Assembly: GCF_013393325.1 (NCBI RefSeq)
Contig: NZ_QJRC01000095.1
Location: forward strand, 124,001-188,000
Direction of reading: 5' to 3'
Length of the DNA: 64,000 nt
From: Pseudomonas hunanensis
GTDB taxonomy: Bacteria > Pseudomonadota > Gammaproteobacteria > Pseudomonadales > Pseudomonadaceae
Below, in pieces: positions 1 to 8,140 of this stretch. A model generated the notes under the pieces. That model was given only the letters and a program-made list of their open reading frames with translations, was not told where the DNA came from and made no database searches. A program made the position numbers and the translations under genes. Each line of letters begins with the position of its first letter. The stretch's first letter is position 1.

Positions 1-631
1 CCATGCGCCGGCCATAGTGCACCTGCAGCATGTCGCGCTCGCGAGCCTGGCTGCAATTGGGCCCGGCGCTGTGCCAGACGTCGCTGCGAAACACCAGTGC
101 ATCGCCCGCCTTGCACAACACGGCCTGTGCTTCACGCCCCTGCCAGTGATCTTCCCCCGCCTGGGGTGGCCGCGCCGCGCGGTGGCTGCCGGGTACGATG
201 CAGGTCGGGCCGATGCCGTGGTCGATGTCGCTGAGGTACAGCTGCGCAGTGAGGATTTGTGCGGGTTGGGTGAAGTCGCCTTGCGCGCTTAGCCAATCAG
301 GCAATTGCATGGGCAGATAATCCAGGTGCAAGGCCATGCCCGGGTAACCCGGATGGCTGCGCCAGGCAGTTTGCCCGATCAGATGGCAATCAGCGCCCAG
401 CGCCGCTTCAGCCAGGGCTATCACAGGCGGCAGGTCGAGAAAGGGCAACCACAACGGGTTGCGGTTGAACACACACTTGTAGTGTTCCAGCAGCCCCTGG
501 TAGTCCCAGTGAATCGGCTGCAGGTCATCGATGGCGCAGCGCAACAAGGCGATGCGCAGGGGTTCGAGCACACCGGGGAGCAGCACATAGCCCCGCTCGT
601 CCAACATCTCCAGCTGAAGGTCCAGGTTCAT
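1..631 (-). CDS. PhyH-family Fe(II)/2-oxoglutarate dioxygenase, 3' end outside window
   Basis: Only the first 210 codons lie in the window. The translation shows the phytanoyl-CoA dioxygenase (PhyH) fold signature. An early ERGYVLLPG segment is followed by the metal-binding pair H102 and D104 (LHLDYL), the family motif GPTCIVPGSH (141-150), and the distal histidine H187 in VWHSAGPN. Such enzymes are cytoplasmic Fe(II)- and 2-oxoglutarate-dependent oxygenases; the substrate cannot be read from the sequence. I chose the ATG at 631 because GGAG stands 9 bases upstream. An in-frame ATG at 649 (MAEHIV...) is the alternative. The promoter carries a LexA2-type operator, so the gene is probably induced by DNA damage. 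It lies close behind the 686-1129 gene but appears to have its own promoter. Family confident, role unknown. Confidence 0.8.
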   Translation of the reverse strand, partial: MNLDLQLEMLDERGYVLLPGVLEPLRIALLRCAIDDLQPIHWDYQGLLEHYKCVFNRNPLWLPFLDLPPVIALAEAALGADCHLIGQTAWRSHPGYPGMALHLDYLPMQLPDWLSAQGDFTQPAQILTAQLYLSDIDHGIGPTCIVPGSHRAARPPQAGEDHWQGREAQAVLCKAGDALVFRSDVWHSAGPNCSQARERDMLQVHYGRRM

Positions 632-651
632 GACGATGTGCTCCGCCATGA

Positions 652-673
652 CGGGAGCACATTTGTACTCCCG
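652..673 (-). promoter_or_regulatory. LexA2-type operator over the PhyH gene promoter
   Basis: CGGGAG (652-657) and CTCCCG (668-673) form a perfect inverted repeat around GCAC-ATTT-GTAC (657-668). Read on the minus strand this is GTAC-N4-GTGC, the LexA2 motif described for P. putida. The 17-base string GGAGCACATTTGTACTC here is identical to the operator in front of lexA2 (47451-47467). A candidate sigma70 promoter overlaps it: TTGATG (minus strand, 684-689), a 16-base spacer, then TACAAA (662-667), so bound repressor would cover the -10 element. Confidence 0.8.
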
Positions 674-685
674 CCCGTTTATCCA

Positions 686-1129
686 TCAACGCCAGTTCAG
701 GTTCACGGTTGTGGGGGCTTTGCCATTCACGGTCACCAATTGCTGCACCGTCTCACCCTGGGCGTTGCCCATGATCTTGTACTTGCCAGGAGGCAACTGC
801 ACATACAGCAGCGGCCCGGCATCCGTGATGCTCAGTACAGGCTGGCCTTTTGCGTTCTGGATATCGACTGAAGCCCCGCTCTGGAATTTGCCTTCCGGGC
901 CAGTGGAAAGCTCCACATGCAGGTCATAACCAGATGTCTTGCGCAGCGCATTGGCCTCATCCTGGCCGATACCGCCTTGCAAGTAATGCACGCCGTTCTG
1001 TTCCTGCGGTTGCAACTGCACGGCCTGCATGTCGATGGGGGCATTGAGATCGGCGGCGGCAGCCAGGGTCCATGGCAAGGCCAGGGTTAACAGCAACGCG
1101 GCGCCGAGTGCATAGTGATGGTTACGCAT
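686..1129 (-). CDS. Periplasmic protein with carboxypeptidase-regulatory-like fold
   Basis: A 147-residue protein with a clear N-terminal signal peptide (hydrophobic residues 8-25, likely cleavage near LAAAAD). The remainder contains KGQPVLSITDAGPLLYVQLPPGKYKI, written here as one recognisable block of an Ig-like beta-sandwich (about 95-120), the pattern seen in carboxypeptidase regulatory-like and DUF4198-type domains. No catalytic motif is visible. The start has a strong AGGAGG eight bases upstream. The stop lies only about 40 bp before the LexA2 operator of the next gene. Likely an exported structural or binding protein of unknown role. Confidence 0.7.
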   Translation of the reverse strand: MRNHHYALGAALLLTLALPWTLAAAADLNAPIDMQAVQLQPQEQNGVHYLQGGIGQDEANALRKTSGYDLHVELSTGPEGKFQSGASVDIQNAKGQPVLSITDAGPLLYVQLPPGKYKIMGNAQGETVQQLVTVNGKAPTTVNLNWR

Positions 1130-1262
1130 GGTACGACCCTCCTTTAGAGGATGGCTTACCTATTATCTGATCCTCTCAGGGGGGTGGTGTTCGTCCTGAT
1201 GCATGGTCGTCATCGTGATATTCGGCACTAAGCTATCAAATAAACGTAAATTTAGCTGTTTA

Positions 1263-2132
1263 TCAATTGGTTGTGCGCCCTTCCTCTAGTAGTTTCACGA
1301 ACATGCTCAAACTGCGCGATACTGTGCCTCGGCGCCATACCAGCCAGGTTTTCAGGTAGCGGAAGTCCTCCGACATCGGCCAGGCGCTGACGGTGCTGCA
1401 CCCGGGCATGTTGTCGAGCATGCTGCGTGGCATCATGGCCAGGCCGGCACCGGCGCTGACGCAGGCCAGCATGCCGTGGTAGGACTCCATCTCGTGGATC
1501 TTGCCCGGCACTGCCTGGTCCTGCACGAACCAGCTTTCGAAATGATGACGGTACGAACAGTTGGCACGGAAGGCGTAGATGCTTTCGCCGTTTACGTCCT
1601 GGGCGCGGGTTACGGGTGCATGGTTCAACGGGGCGATCACCATCATCTCTTCCTCAAAGACCGGTATGCCCTCCAGCGTCGGGTGCAGCACCGGGCCGTC
1701 GACGAACGCGGCCACCAAGCGGCCAGACAACACGCCTTCGAGCATGGTCCCGGAAGGCCCGGTGGACAGGTCCAGGTCAACCTTGGGGTAGCGTTGGTTG
1801 TACGCCGCCAGCAAGGCCGGAATACGCACCGCTGCGGTACTTTCCAGCGAGCCCAGAGCAAAGGTGCCCTGTGGGTCTTCACCTGCTACGGTCAGCCGCG
1901 CCTCGTGTACGAGGTCCAGAATGCGGCGCGTGTATTCGAGGAAGTTCCAGCCTGCAGGCGACAGGCGCAGGCGGCTCTTCTCGCGAATGAACAGCTCCAC
2001 GCCCAGGTCTTCTTCCAGCTGCTTGATGCGCGTGGTCAGGTTCGACGGCACCCGATGGATGTGCTGCGCGGCAGCGCTGATGCTGCCCTGCTCTGCCACG
2101 GCTTTGAAGATCTCCAGTTGCACCAGGTCCAC
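1263..2132 (-). CDS. LysR-family regulator, PtrR-like, divergent from sad
   Basis: A 289-residue LysR regulator. The winged HTH is at residues 1-60 (FKAVAEQGSISAAAQHIHRV... TRIKQLEEDLG), followed by a LysR substrate-binding domain. The start is a GTG with GGAG seven bases upstream. It is transcribed away from the succinate-semialdehyde dehydrogenase gene across a 107-bp AT-rich gap. E. coli ptrR (yneJ) and sad (yneI) are also neighbours, and PtrR controls putrescine-linked sad expression. By analogy this protein probably controls the adjacent dehydrogenase gene. The family is certain; the target is inferred from position. Confidence 0.85.
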   Translation of the reverse strand: MDLVQLEIFKAVAEQGSISAAAQHIHRVPSNLTTRIKQLEEDLGVELFIREKSRLRLSPAGWNFLEYTRRILDLVHEARLTVAGEDPQGTFALGSLESTAAVRIPALLAAYNQRYPKVDLDLSTGPSGTMLEGVLSGRLVAAFVDGPVLHPTLEGIPVFEEEMMVIAPLNHAPVTRAQDVNGESIYAFRANCSYRHHFESWFVQDQAVPGKIHEMESYHGMLACVSAGAGLAMMPRSMLDNMPGCSTVSAWPMSEDFRYLKTWLVWRRGTVSRSLSMFVKLLEEGRTTN

Positions 2133-2239
2133 AGCCTTTCTCCAAACGTGAATGTTTCGCTCATTATTATTCAGTTTTCATTAAAGCCATAGCCCACTAG
2201 TCTGGCGTCATTGATTAACAACAACGAGAGTGTCCCGCC

Positions 2240-3625
2240 ATGAGCGCGATCAGCAGCCTGACCCACGCCATCTCCCTCGACCCGTACAGCGGCGAGCAGA
2301 TCGGCGCCTACCCATTCGACACCGACGCCGCACTGGAAGCGGCGCTGCAACGTGCCAAGGTTGGCTACCGCCAGTGGCGCCAGGTGTCGCTGGGTCAGCG
2401 CAGCGAGTACTTGCTCGCCCTGGCCAGCACCCTCGAAACCAAGGCCGAAGCCTTCGCGCAAATGATCAGCCGCGAAATCGGCAAGCCGATTGCCCAGGCA
2501 CGCGGTGAAGTCAGCAAATGCGTAGGCCTGTGCCGCTGGTACGCCGAACACGGCCCAGCCATGCTTGCCGCCGAGCCAACCCAGGTGGAAAAAGCCCGTA
2601 TCGAATACCGCCCACTCGGCCCCATCCTGGCGGTGATGCCGTGGAATTTCCCGGTTTGGCAGGTACTGCGCGGCGCCGTGCCGGCGATTCTGGCGGGCAA
2701 CACCTACGTGCTCAAGCACGCCCCGAACGTGATGGGCAGCGCTTACCTTATGGGTGAGCTGTTCAAGGACGCCGGCCTGCCGGAGGGCGTGTTCGAAGTG
2801 CTGAACGTGACCCCGGATGGCGTCACCCGCGCCATCAACGACCCGCGTATCGCCGCTGTGACCCTGACCGGCAGCGTTCGTGCCGGCATGGCGATTGGCG
2901 CCCAGGCCGGCGCAGCACTGAAGAAGTGCGTGCTGGAGCTGGGGGGTTCCGACCCGTTCATCGTGCTGGCTGACGCCGACCTGGATGCTGCCGTCAAGGC
3001 TGCGGTGATCGGCCGCTACCAGAATACCGGCCAGGTCTGTGCTGCCGCCAAGCGCCTGATCGTGGAAGCAAGCATTGTCGAGCAATTCACGCAAAAGTTC
3101 GTAGAAGCCACGCGCCAGCTGAAAGTCGGCAATCCGCTTGAAGACGACACCTACATCGGCCCGATGGCCCGCTATGACTTGCGCGACGAGTTGGATGGCC
3201 AGGTCCAGGCGACGCTGGCCGAAGGCGCCACCCTGCTGCTGGGCGGCAACAAGGTCGAAGGCGTGGCCAACTTCTACGCCCCCACGGTGTTCGCCAACGT
3301 TACCCCGGACATGACCGCATTCAAGCAGGAGCTGTTCGGCCCGGTGGCGGCGATCATCACCGCACGCGATGCCGACCATGCGGTGGAACTGGCCAACGAC
3401 AGCGAGTTTGGCCTGGCATCGACCATCTACACCGCCGACTATGGGTTGGCCGAGCGCATGACCGCCGCGCTGGATACCGGTGGCGTGTTCATCAACGGCT
3501 ACTGCGCCTCCGACCCCCGTGTGGCGTTTGGTGGCGTGAAGAAGAGCGGTTTCGGCCGTGAACTGTCGCACTTTGGTGTGCGTGAGTTCACCAATGCCCA
3601 GACCGTGTGGCTGGACCGTAACTGA
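2240..3625 (+). CDS. sad: NAD(P)+-dependent succinate-semialdehyde dehydrogenase, Sad type
   Basis: A 461-residue aldehyde dehydrogenase, the same length as E. coli Sad. Visible landmarks are the Asn motif PWNFPVW (N136), the general-base glutamate in LELGG (E233) and the catalytic cysteine in GQVCAAAKR (C267). The enzyme would oxidise succinate semialdehyde to succinate, the last step of GABA and putrescine breakdown. That fits the gamma-glutamylputrescine genes 3 kb downstream. Related aldehydes such as glutarate semialdehyde cannot be excluded. It is preceded by a divergent LysR gene and followed by a hairpin shared with the convergent helicase gene. Confidence 0.85.
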   Translation: MSAISSLTHAISLDPYSGEQIGAYPFDTDAALEAALQRAKVGYRQWRQVSLGQRSEYLLALASTLETKAEAFAQMISREIGKPIAQARGEVSKCVGLCRWYAEHGPAMLAAEPTQVEKARIEYRPLGPILAVMPWNFPVWQVLRGAVPAILAGNTYVLKHAPNVMGSAYLMGELFKDAGLPEGVFEVLNVTPDGVTRAINDPRIAAVTLTGSVRAGMAIGAQAGAALKKCVLELGGSDPFIVLADADLDAAVKAAVIGRYQNTGQVCAAAKRLIVEASIVEQFTQKFVEATRQLKVGNPLEDDTYIGPMARYDLRDELDGQVQATLAEGATLLLGGNKVEGVANFYAPTVFANVTPDMTAFKQELFGPVAAIITARDADHAVELANDSEFGLASTIYTADYGLAERMTAALDTGGVFINGYCASDPRVAFGGVKKSGFGRELSHFGVREFTNAQTVWLDRN

Positions 3626-3635
3626 TTCAAAGGCA

Positions 3636-3658
3636 TTGGGGCTGCTTCGCGGCCCCAA
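3636..3658. terminator. Hairpin between convergent genes
   Basis: TTGGGGCTGC and GCGGCCCCAA pair with a TTC loop and one G-T pair, in the 38 bp between the sad stop and the helicase stop. Its position between convergent stops suggests a bidirectional terminator. There is no clear T-run. Confidence 0.6.
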
Positions 3659-3663
3659 CTGCT

Positions 3664-5574
3664 TCAATCCCGAACCTGGTCCTTGACCCAGTCCAGCATC
3701 CCTCCCGGCACGATCAATTCATGCCGCGCCCGTGAACAGGCGGTATACAAACCCGCCAGCATCCGCGCCCGCTCATTGCGGTTCCCGGCCACCTGGGGCG
3801 CGACCATCAGCTCTGGCGACACCATCACCCGGGCAAACTCCATGTTCTTCACATCCCGCACCCGGCCCAGGAACAATTTCGGCGCCTTGTCCCAGCGGTA
3901 ACGGCTCTTGGCCTTGGCGAAGTGCTCCGGTGTATAGCCCTTGCGCAGCATGCTGGCCACCGCGAGAAACGCTTTGTCGTCACCCTTGTCCTGCTCCAAC
4001 GCCTGCCAGCTGGGATAACGGAACAGCATTGGATGGCGCGCCCGAGTGCCGTAGCGGTACAGCTCGATACAGTCCTCGACGAACAGTTCGAAGTCCTTAC
4101 GTGCGCTTTTCAGCAAGATGAACGGCACGCCCTGATGCGTCAGGCGCTGGAACCAGCCAAACAGGCCCCATTCGTCGTCGACGATCAGCGCCGTGGGCTG
4201 CTGCGGCACTGTCACCGTATCGAAGAAACTGACCCGGGTGTAATGCTCGGCGCTGCCACTGAAGGCCGCCTGAATCGCGGCAGGGTGCGCCTGGATCAGC
4301 GGGTTGAGCACGTTGTCCATTGCCGGCCCGGCGCGCAGCGAATGGTCGATGCAGCGCTGGCGGATGAAGCTGCCATGATGCGGGCTGAGGCCGTTGAGGT
4401 TCTGCAGTTCGTCACCCAGGGCAATGATCGACTGCGGGCTGCGATCGAGCACGGCAAGCATCGGTGCAGACAGCTCATGGGCCTCATCGACGATGACGTG
4501 GGTGTAGCGGCTGTCAATCACATGATCCGTCAGCGACAACAGTTTCACCCGGTGATAGTCACGCACCGGCAGCTGGATGTCCCGCGCCGACGGACGAATC
4601 AGCTCCTGCCAGTACAAACGGGCCTTTTCCAGCAGCACCTCTTGATCCAGCGGCGAGGTGCCCGGCCCGGCCCAGGGCAAATGGTGCAACTGCAACTGGG
4701 TATCGGCACTGTGGCAGAACGTGCGCACGGCGCGGATGCACAAGGCGACCACATCACGCGCAGCGAGCGGCCCTATGTCGGGGATGGCCAGCCAGCGCAC
4801 CACCTGCGCGTCCTGCGGGCGCCATGACAGTTTGGTGCGATAAGGGTCACGCAGGCGCCAGCCGTTGCTGGTGAGGTCGCGGTTGAGCAGCTCGTCGGCC
4901 AGCTGGCCGAAGGTCAGCGCGGTGTACGCCGAAGCGTCCTTGACCCGCGCCTGCAGGGCGCGCAACTGGCCTTCGGTCAGTGCCAGCAGCAACGTGCGCT
5001 GTGGCTCCAGCAGGCGGGCGAACTGGTGAATCAGAAAGGTCTTGCCGGTGCCGGCGAAGCCTTGCACGGCCACCGATTCGTCGACGCCACTTAGGAACTC
5101 ACGCAGCAGACGGTTCTGCTGGTCGCTGAGCATCAGGTCGTTGGCCAACGACGGCAGGTGCACCGGATGCAGCGGGGTGGCACGCTGGCGGTAGCTGTCG
5201 GCGAACTGGAAGTTCCACTGGCCCTCGCCATCGAGCAGCTCGACTGCCTGATACGCCACTTCGGCCGACAGCAGCGCAATGCCATTTTCGCCGAGCATAC
5301 CCAGGCCCATGGCGAACGCCTCATGATCGAAATGCTGCGCCACCTGACCTTGGAATCGCCCAGGCGCGACGCCTTCGACTTCGTTGGCGATGCGCACGAT
5401 TTCGGCAAAACGGCGCTCCTGCGCGTCGGCCGAGGCGGTGGCGGGCTGGCGTGGCAGATTTTGGATAAACAGTACCGCAGCGGCATCAAGCATGCTGGCA
5501 GTAGTGAAGAAGTCGCTGTCAGGCGCGTTGGCGAGGCGGTCGGCCTGGTCGCTGGGCAAAGGCAGGTAGAACAT
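3664..5574 (-). CDS. UvrD/Rep-like superfamily 1 helicase-type ATPase
   Basis: A 636-residue protein with Walker A GFAGTGKT (172-179), a Walker B-type VIVDEAHEL (360-368) and a C-terminal motif VI-like LYTACSRAR, which identify a superfamily 1 DNA/RNA helicase ATPase. The first ~150 residues precede the helicase core and match nothing I recognise. Few other canonical motifs are obvious, so it may be a divergent translocase rather than a classical repair helicase. I placed the start at 5574 (MFYLPLPS) because GAGG lies five bases upstream. The longer frame to 5727 would run into the AraC gene. It is an isolated unit between polyamine genes. Family fairly sure, role unknown. Confidence 0.75.
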   Translation of the reverse strand: MFYLPLPSDQADRLANAPDSDFFTTASMLDAAAVLFIQNLPRQPATASADAQERRFAEIVRIANEVEGVAPGRFQGQVAQHFDHEAFAMGLGMLGENGIALLSAEVAYQAVELLDGEGQWNFQFADSYRQRATPLHPVHLPSLANDLMLSDQQNRLLREFLSGVDESVAVQGFAGTGKTFLIHQFARLLEPQRTLLLALTEGQLRALQARVKDASAYTALTFGQLADELLNRDLTSNGWRLRDPYRTKLSWRPQDAQVVRWLAIPDIGPLAARDVVALCIRAVRTFCHSADTQLQLHHLPWAGPGTSPLDQEVLLEKARLYWQELIRPSARDIQLPVRDYHRVKLLSLTDHVIDSRYTHVIVDEAHELSAPMLAVLDRSPQSIIALGDELQNLNGLSPHHGSFIRQRCIDHSLRAGPAMDNVLNPLIQAHPAAIQAAFSGSAEHYTRVSFFDTVTVPQQPTALIVDDEWGLFGWFQRLTHQGVPFILLKSARKDFELFVEDCIELYRYGTRARHPMLFRYPSWQALEQDKGDDKAFLAVASMLRKGYTPEHFAKAKSRYRWDKAPKLFLGRVRDVKNMEFARVMVSPELMVAPQVAGNRNERARMLAGLYTACSRARHELIVPGGMLDWVKDQVRD

Positions 5575-5633
5575 CGGCACCTCGGGTGGAAACAGGGCGG
5601 CACGATAGCAACTTTCAGTGAGGAATGCTGGTT

Positions 5634-6533
5634 TTAACCCCTGCCCCGCTTCAACGTCTCGCTGGGAAACTCCTTGAACAGTTGCCTGTAACTCTCTGAA
5701 AACCTTCCCAAATGCCAAAACGACCAACGCATTGCTACCTCGGCCACCGTCACCCCACCCCCGCGCAAGAGATCACGCCGCGCACCATTGAGCCGGCGTA
5801 ACCGTAACCAGTGCGCAGGCGGCATACCGGTGAACGCTTTGAAGGCCTGCTGCAACTGGCGCAATGAAACCCCGGCCACCTCAGCCAACTCCACCAGGTT
5901 CAGCGTCTCCTCCGGGCAGTCGGCCGCCCATTCGCTGACCCGCCGCATGATCGCCCGCTCCTCGTCACGCCGCCCCAAAGCCACGCCCTGCAAGCGCTGG
6001 CAGGCGTTGTCGAGTATGAACAAGCAGTCTTCGAGCAGTTGTTCTGCCAGGGCCTGCCCCTGCAGCGGGCAATCGGCCTCGCCCAACCGGGTCAGCGTTG
6101 CGCTCAGCCAACTGCCGAACAGTGCATTCTGGCCGCTGCCCAGCGGCACCATGAACAACCCTTCCAGGCGCTGCGGGTCCAGCCCATGGCGGGCCAGGAA
6201 GGCCTGGTCGAACACGACCGCCACCTCCTGGTAGTTCTCCGGTGTGATCCAGATATTGCGGCTTTGTTCGTTCAGCAGGTACAGGCTGTTCTCGCTGCGG
6301 TCGAAGCAGAACGCCAGCGAACCCGTTGGCGCACGGAAAAACTGCTCCACCCGGGTGTTGAGCCGCTCTTCGTACACCTCCACGCCATCGAGCCCCAGGC
6401 AACGCAGCTCACCGCTGAAATGCCCCGGTGACATCTGCCGGTACTGCTGCTGCCACCCAGGGGTGGCGCGCACTTGTTCGGTGACGTCGGTGGTGTGGAA
6501 AGCCTGGACCTGCAACGCATTGGCGATTGTCAC
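5634..6533 (-). CDS. AraC-family regulator next to the polyamine operon
   Basis: About 299 residues. The N-terminal sensor part resembles that of EutR-type AraC proteins (VEQFFRAPTGSLAFCF). The C-terminal double HTH has LVELAEVAGVSLRQLQQAFK and the FSESYRQLFKEFPSETL signature. The chosen start is a GTG at 6533 with AGGAAG just upstream. A longer frame begins with TTG at 6611, but it would translate through a 19-bp inverted repeat that looks like an operator. The gene is divergent from puuA across 183 bp, which makes it the best candidate regulator of that operon. Effector unknown. Confidence 0.8.
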   Translation of the reverse strand: MTIANALQVQAFHTTDVTEQVRATPGWQQQYRQMSPGHFSGELRCLGLDGVEVYEERLNTRVEQFFRAPTGSLAFCFDRSENSLYLLNEQSRNIWITPENYQEVAVVFDQAFLARHGLDPQRLEGLFMVPLGSGQNALFGSWLSATLTRLGEADCPLQGQALAEQLLEDCLFILDNACQRLQGVALGRRDEERAIMRRVSEWAADCPEETLNLVELAEVAGVSLRQLQQAFKAFTGMPPAHWLRLRRLNGARRDLLRGGGVTVAEVAMRWSFWHLGRFSESYRQLFKEFPSETLKRGRG

Positions 6534-6545
6534 GCATCTTCCTGT

Positions 6546-6564
6546 ATGCACTCTTTTGGTGCAT
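6546..6564. promoter_or_regulatory. Inverted repeat in the araC-puuA divergent region
   Basis: ATGCAC (6546-6551) and GTGCAT (6559-6564) are perfect arms separated by 7 bases, just upstream of the GTG start of the AraC gene and about 150 bp from puuA. Position and symmetry suggest an operator; no factor can be assigned. Confidence 0.35.
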
Positions 6565-6716
6565 TCGATACTGGAGAAAGTGGATAGATTGCCCCGGGGG
6601 GCTGCGACCAAGATAGTCTCCAGCGCGTCACCTGGGAAGCGCAGCGCCTTCGAAACCGTGTAACGACTTTCGTCAGCGAAGTGGCTCCCACACTAAAACC
6701 CAACCAAGAGGTCTGT

Positions 6717-8075
6717 ATGAACGCCCCCTTCGATCAGCTGTCCACCTGGCTGAAAGAACACCGGATCACCGAAGTCGAATGCGTGATCAGCGACCTGACC
6801 GGCATTGCCCGCGGCAAGATCGCGCCCACCGCCAAGTTCCTCCACGAGCGCGGCATGCGCCTGCCTGAAAGCGTGCTGTTGCAGACGGTCACCGGCGACT
6901 ACGTTGACGATGACATCTACTACAACCTGCTCGACGCTGCCGACATCGACATGGTCTGCCGCCCCGACCCGACCGCCGTGTACCAGATCCCGTGGGCCAT
7001 CGAGCCGACCGCCATCGTGATCCACGACACCTTCGACAAACAAGGCAACCCGATCGAGCTGTCGCCGCGCAACGTATTGAAGAAGGTCCTCAAGCTCTAC
7101 GCCGACAAGGGCTGGCAGCCGATTGTCGCACCAGAGATGGAGTTCTACCTGACCAAGCGCTGCGAAGACCCGGATTTGCCACTGCAGGTGCCACTGGGGC
7201 GTTCCGGTCGTGCCGAAAGCGGCCGCCAGTCGTTCTCGATCGATGCCGCCAACGAATTCGACCCGTTGTTCGAAGACGTCTACGACTGGTGCGAGATCCA
7301 GGGCCTGGACCTGGACACGCTGATCCACGAAGACGGCCCGGCGCAAATGGAGATCAACTTCCGCCACGGCGACGCGCTGGACCTGGCGGACCAGATCACC
7401 GTGTTCAAGCGCACCATGCGCGAGGCGGCACTCAAGCACAACGTGGCCGCCACGTTCATGGCCAAACCGATCACCGACGAACCGGGCAGTGCCATGCACC
7501 TGCACCAGAGCGTGGTCGACATCGCCACCGGCAAACCGGTCTTCGCCAACGAAGACGGCAGCATGAGCCAGCTGTTCCTGCACCACATCGGTGGCCTGCA
7601 GAAGTACATCCCCAAACTGCTGCCGATGTTCGCGCCCAACGTCAACTCGTTCCGCCGTTTCCTGCCGGACACTTCGGCGCCGGTCAACGTCGAGTGGGGT
7701 GAAGAAAACCGCACCGCCGGCTTGCGCGTGCCCACGTCCAGCCCCGAGGCGATGCGCGTGGAAAACCGCCTGCCAGGCGCCGATGCCAACCCGTACCTGG
7801 CCATCGCCGCTAGCCTGCTGTGCGGCTACCTGGGCATGGTGGAGCGGATCGACCCGAGCGCGCCGGTACAGGGCCGCGCCTATGAACGGCGCAACCTGCG
7901 CCTGCCGATCACCATCGAGGACGCGCTGCAGCACATGGAAGACTGCGAGACCGTACAGCAGTACCTGGGCAAGCAGTTCGTCCAGGGCTACGTGGCAGTC
8001 AAACGGGCCGAGCACGAGAACTACAAGCGTGTGATCAGCTCGTGGGAGCGTGAATTCCTGATGCTGAGCGTCTGA
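6717..8075 (+). CDS. puuA: Gamma-glutamylputrescine synthetase (glutamine-synthetase superfamily)
   Basis: A 452-residue glutamine-synthetase-fold enzyme. It shows the short N-terminal beta-grasp segment (VISDLTGIARGK), the metal-binding EMEFYL, the ATP/glutamate region (HEDGPAQMEINF, MHLHQSV), and the substrate-loop region ENRTAGLRVP with NPYLAIAA. The length and the IARGK segment fit the PuuA/SpuI group, which ligates glutamate to putrescine (or another polyamine) with ATP. The start at 6717 has AAGAGG upstream; the longer frame lacks one. It heads an operon with a polyamine-binding protein and a PuuB-like oxidase, which strongly supports the polyamine role. The exact polyamine is not readable. 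Confidence 0.88.
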   Translation: MNAPFDQLSTWLKEHRITEVECVISDLTGIARGKIAPTAKFLHERGMRLPESVLLQTVTGDYVDDDIYYNLLDAADIDMVCRPDPTAVYQIPWAIEPTAIVIHDTFDKQGNPIELSPRNVLKKVLKLYADKGWQPIVAPEMEFYLTKRCEDPDLPLQVPLGRSGRAESGRQSFSIDAANEFDPLFEDVYDWCEIQGLDLDTLIHEDGPAQMEINFRHGDALDLADQITVFKRTMREAALKHNVAATFMAKPITDEPGSAMHLHQSVVDIATGKPVFANEDGSMSQLFLHHIGGLQKYIPKLLPMFAPNVNSFRRFLPDTSAPVNVEWGEENRTAGLRVPTSSPEAMRVENRLPGADANPYLAIAASLLCGYLGMVERIDPSAPVQGRAYERRNLRLPITIEDALQHMEDCETVQQYLGKQFVQGYVAVKRAEHENYKRVISSWEREFLMLSV

Positions 8076-8083
8076 TCCACCAT

Positions 8084-8101
8084 GGGGGCTTTGCAGCCCC
8101 C
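8084..8101 (+). terminator. Stem-loop between puuA and the binding-protein gene
   Basis: GGGGGCT (8084-8090) pairs with AGCCCCC (8095-8101) around TTGC, directly after the puuA stop. With no T-run and genes continuing on the same strand, it could be a partial attenuator or an mRNA-stabilising stem that separates expression levels. Confidence 0.45.
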
Positions 8102-8140
8102 TGCACCTAACTCGAAGAACAAGACCAACGAGGTGTCCCC

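Noticed and set aside
2171..3667. 498-codon open frame antisense to sad
   Set aside because: Histidine- and glutamine-rich translation with no domain, exactly opposite a well-conserved dehydrogenase; a high-GC shadow frame.
5575..5727. 51-codon N-terminal extension of the helicase
   Set aside because: It overlaps the end of the AraC gene and lacks an RBS, while the internal ATG has GAGG at good spacing.
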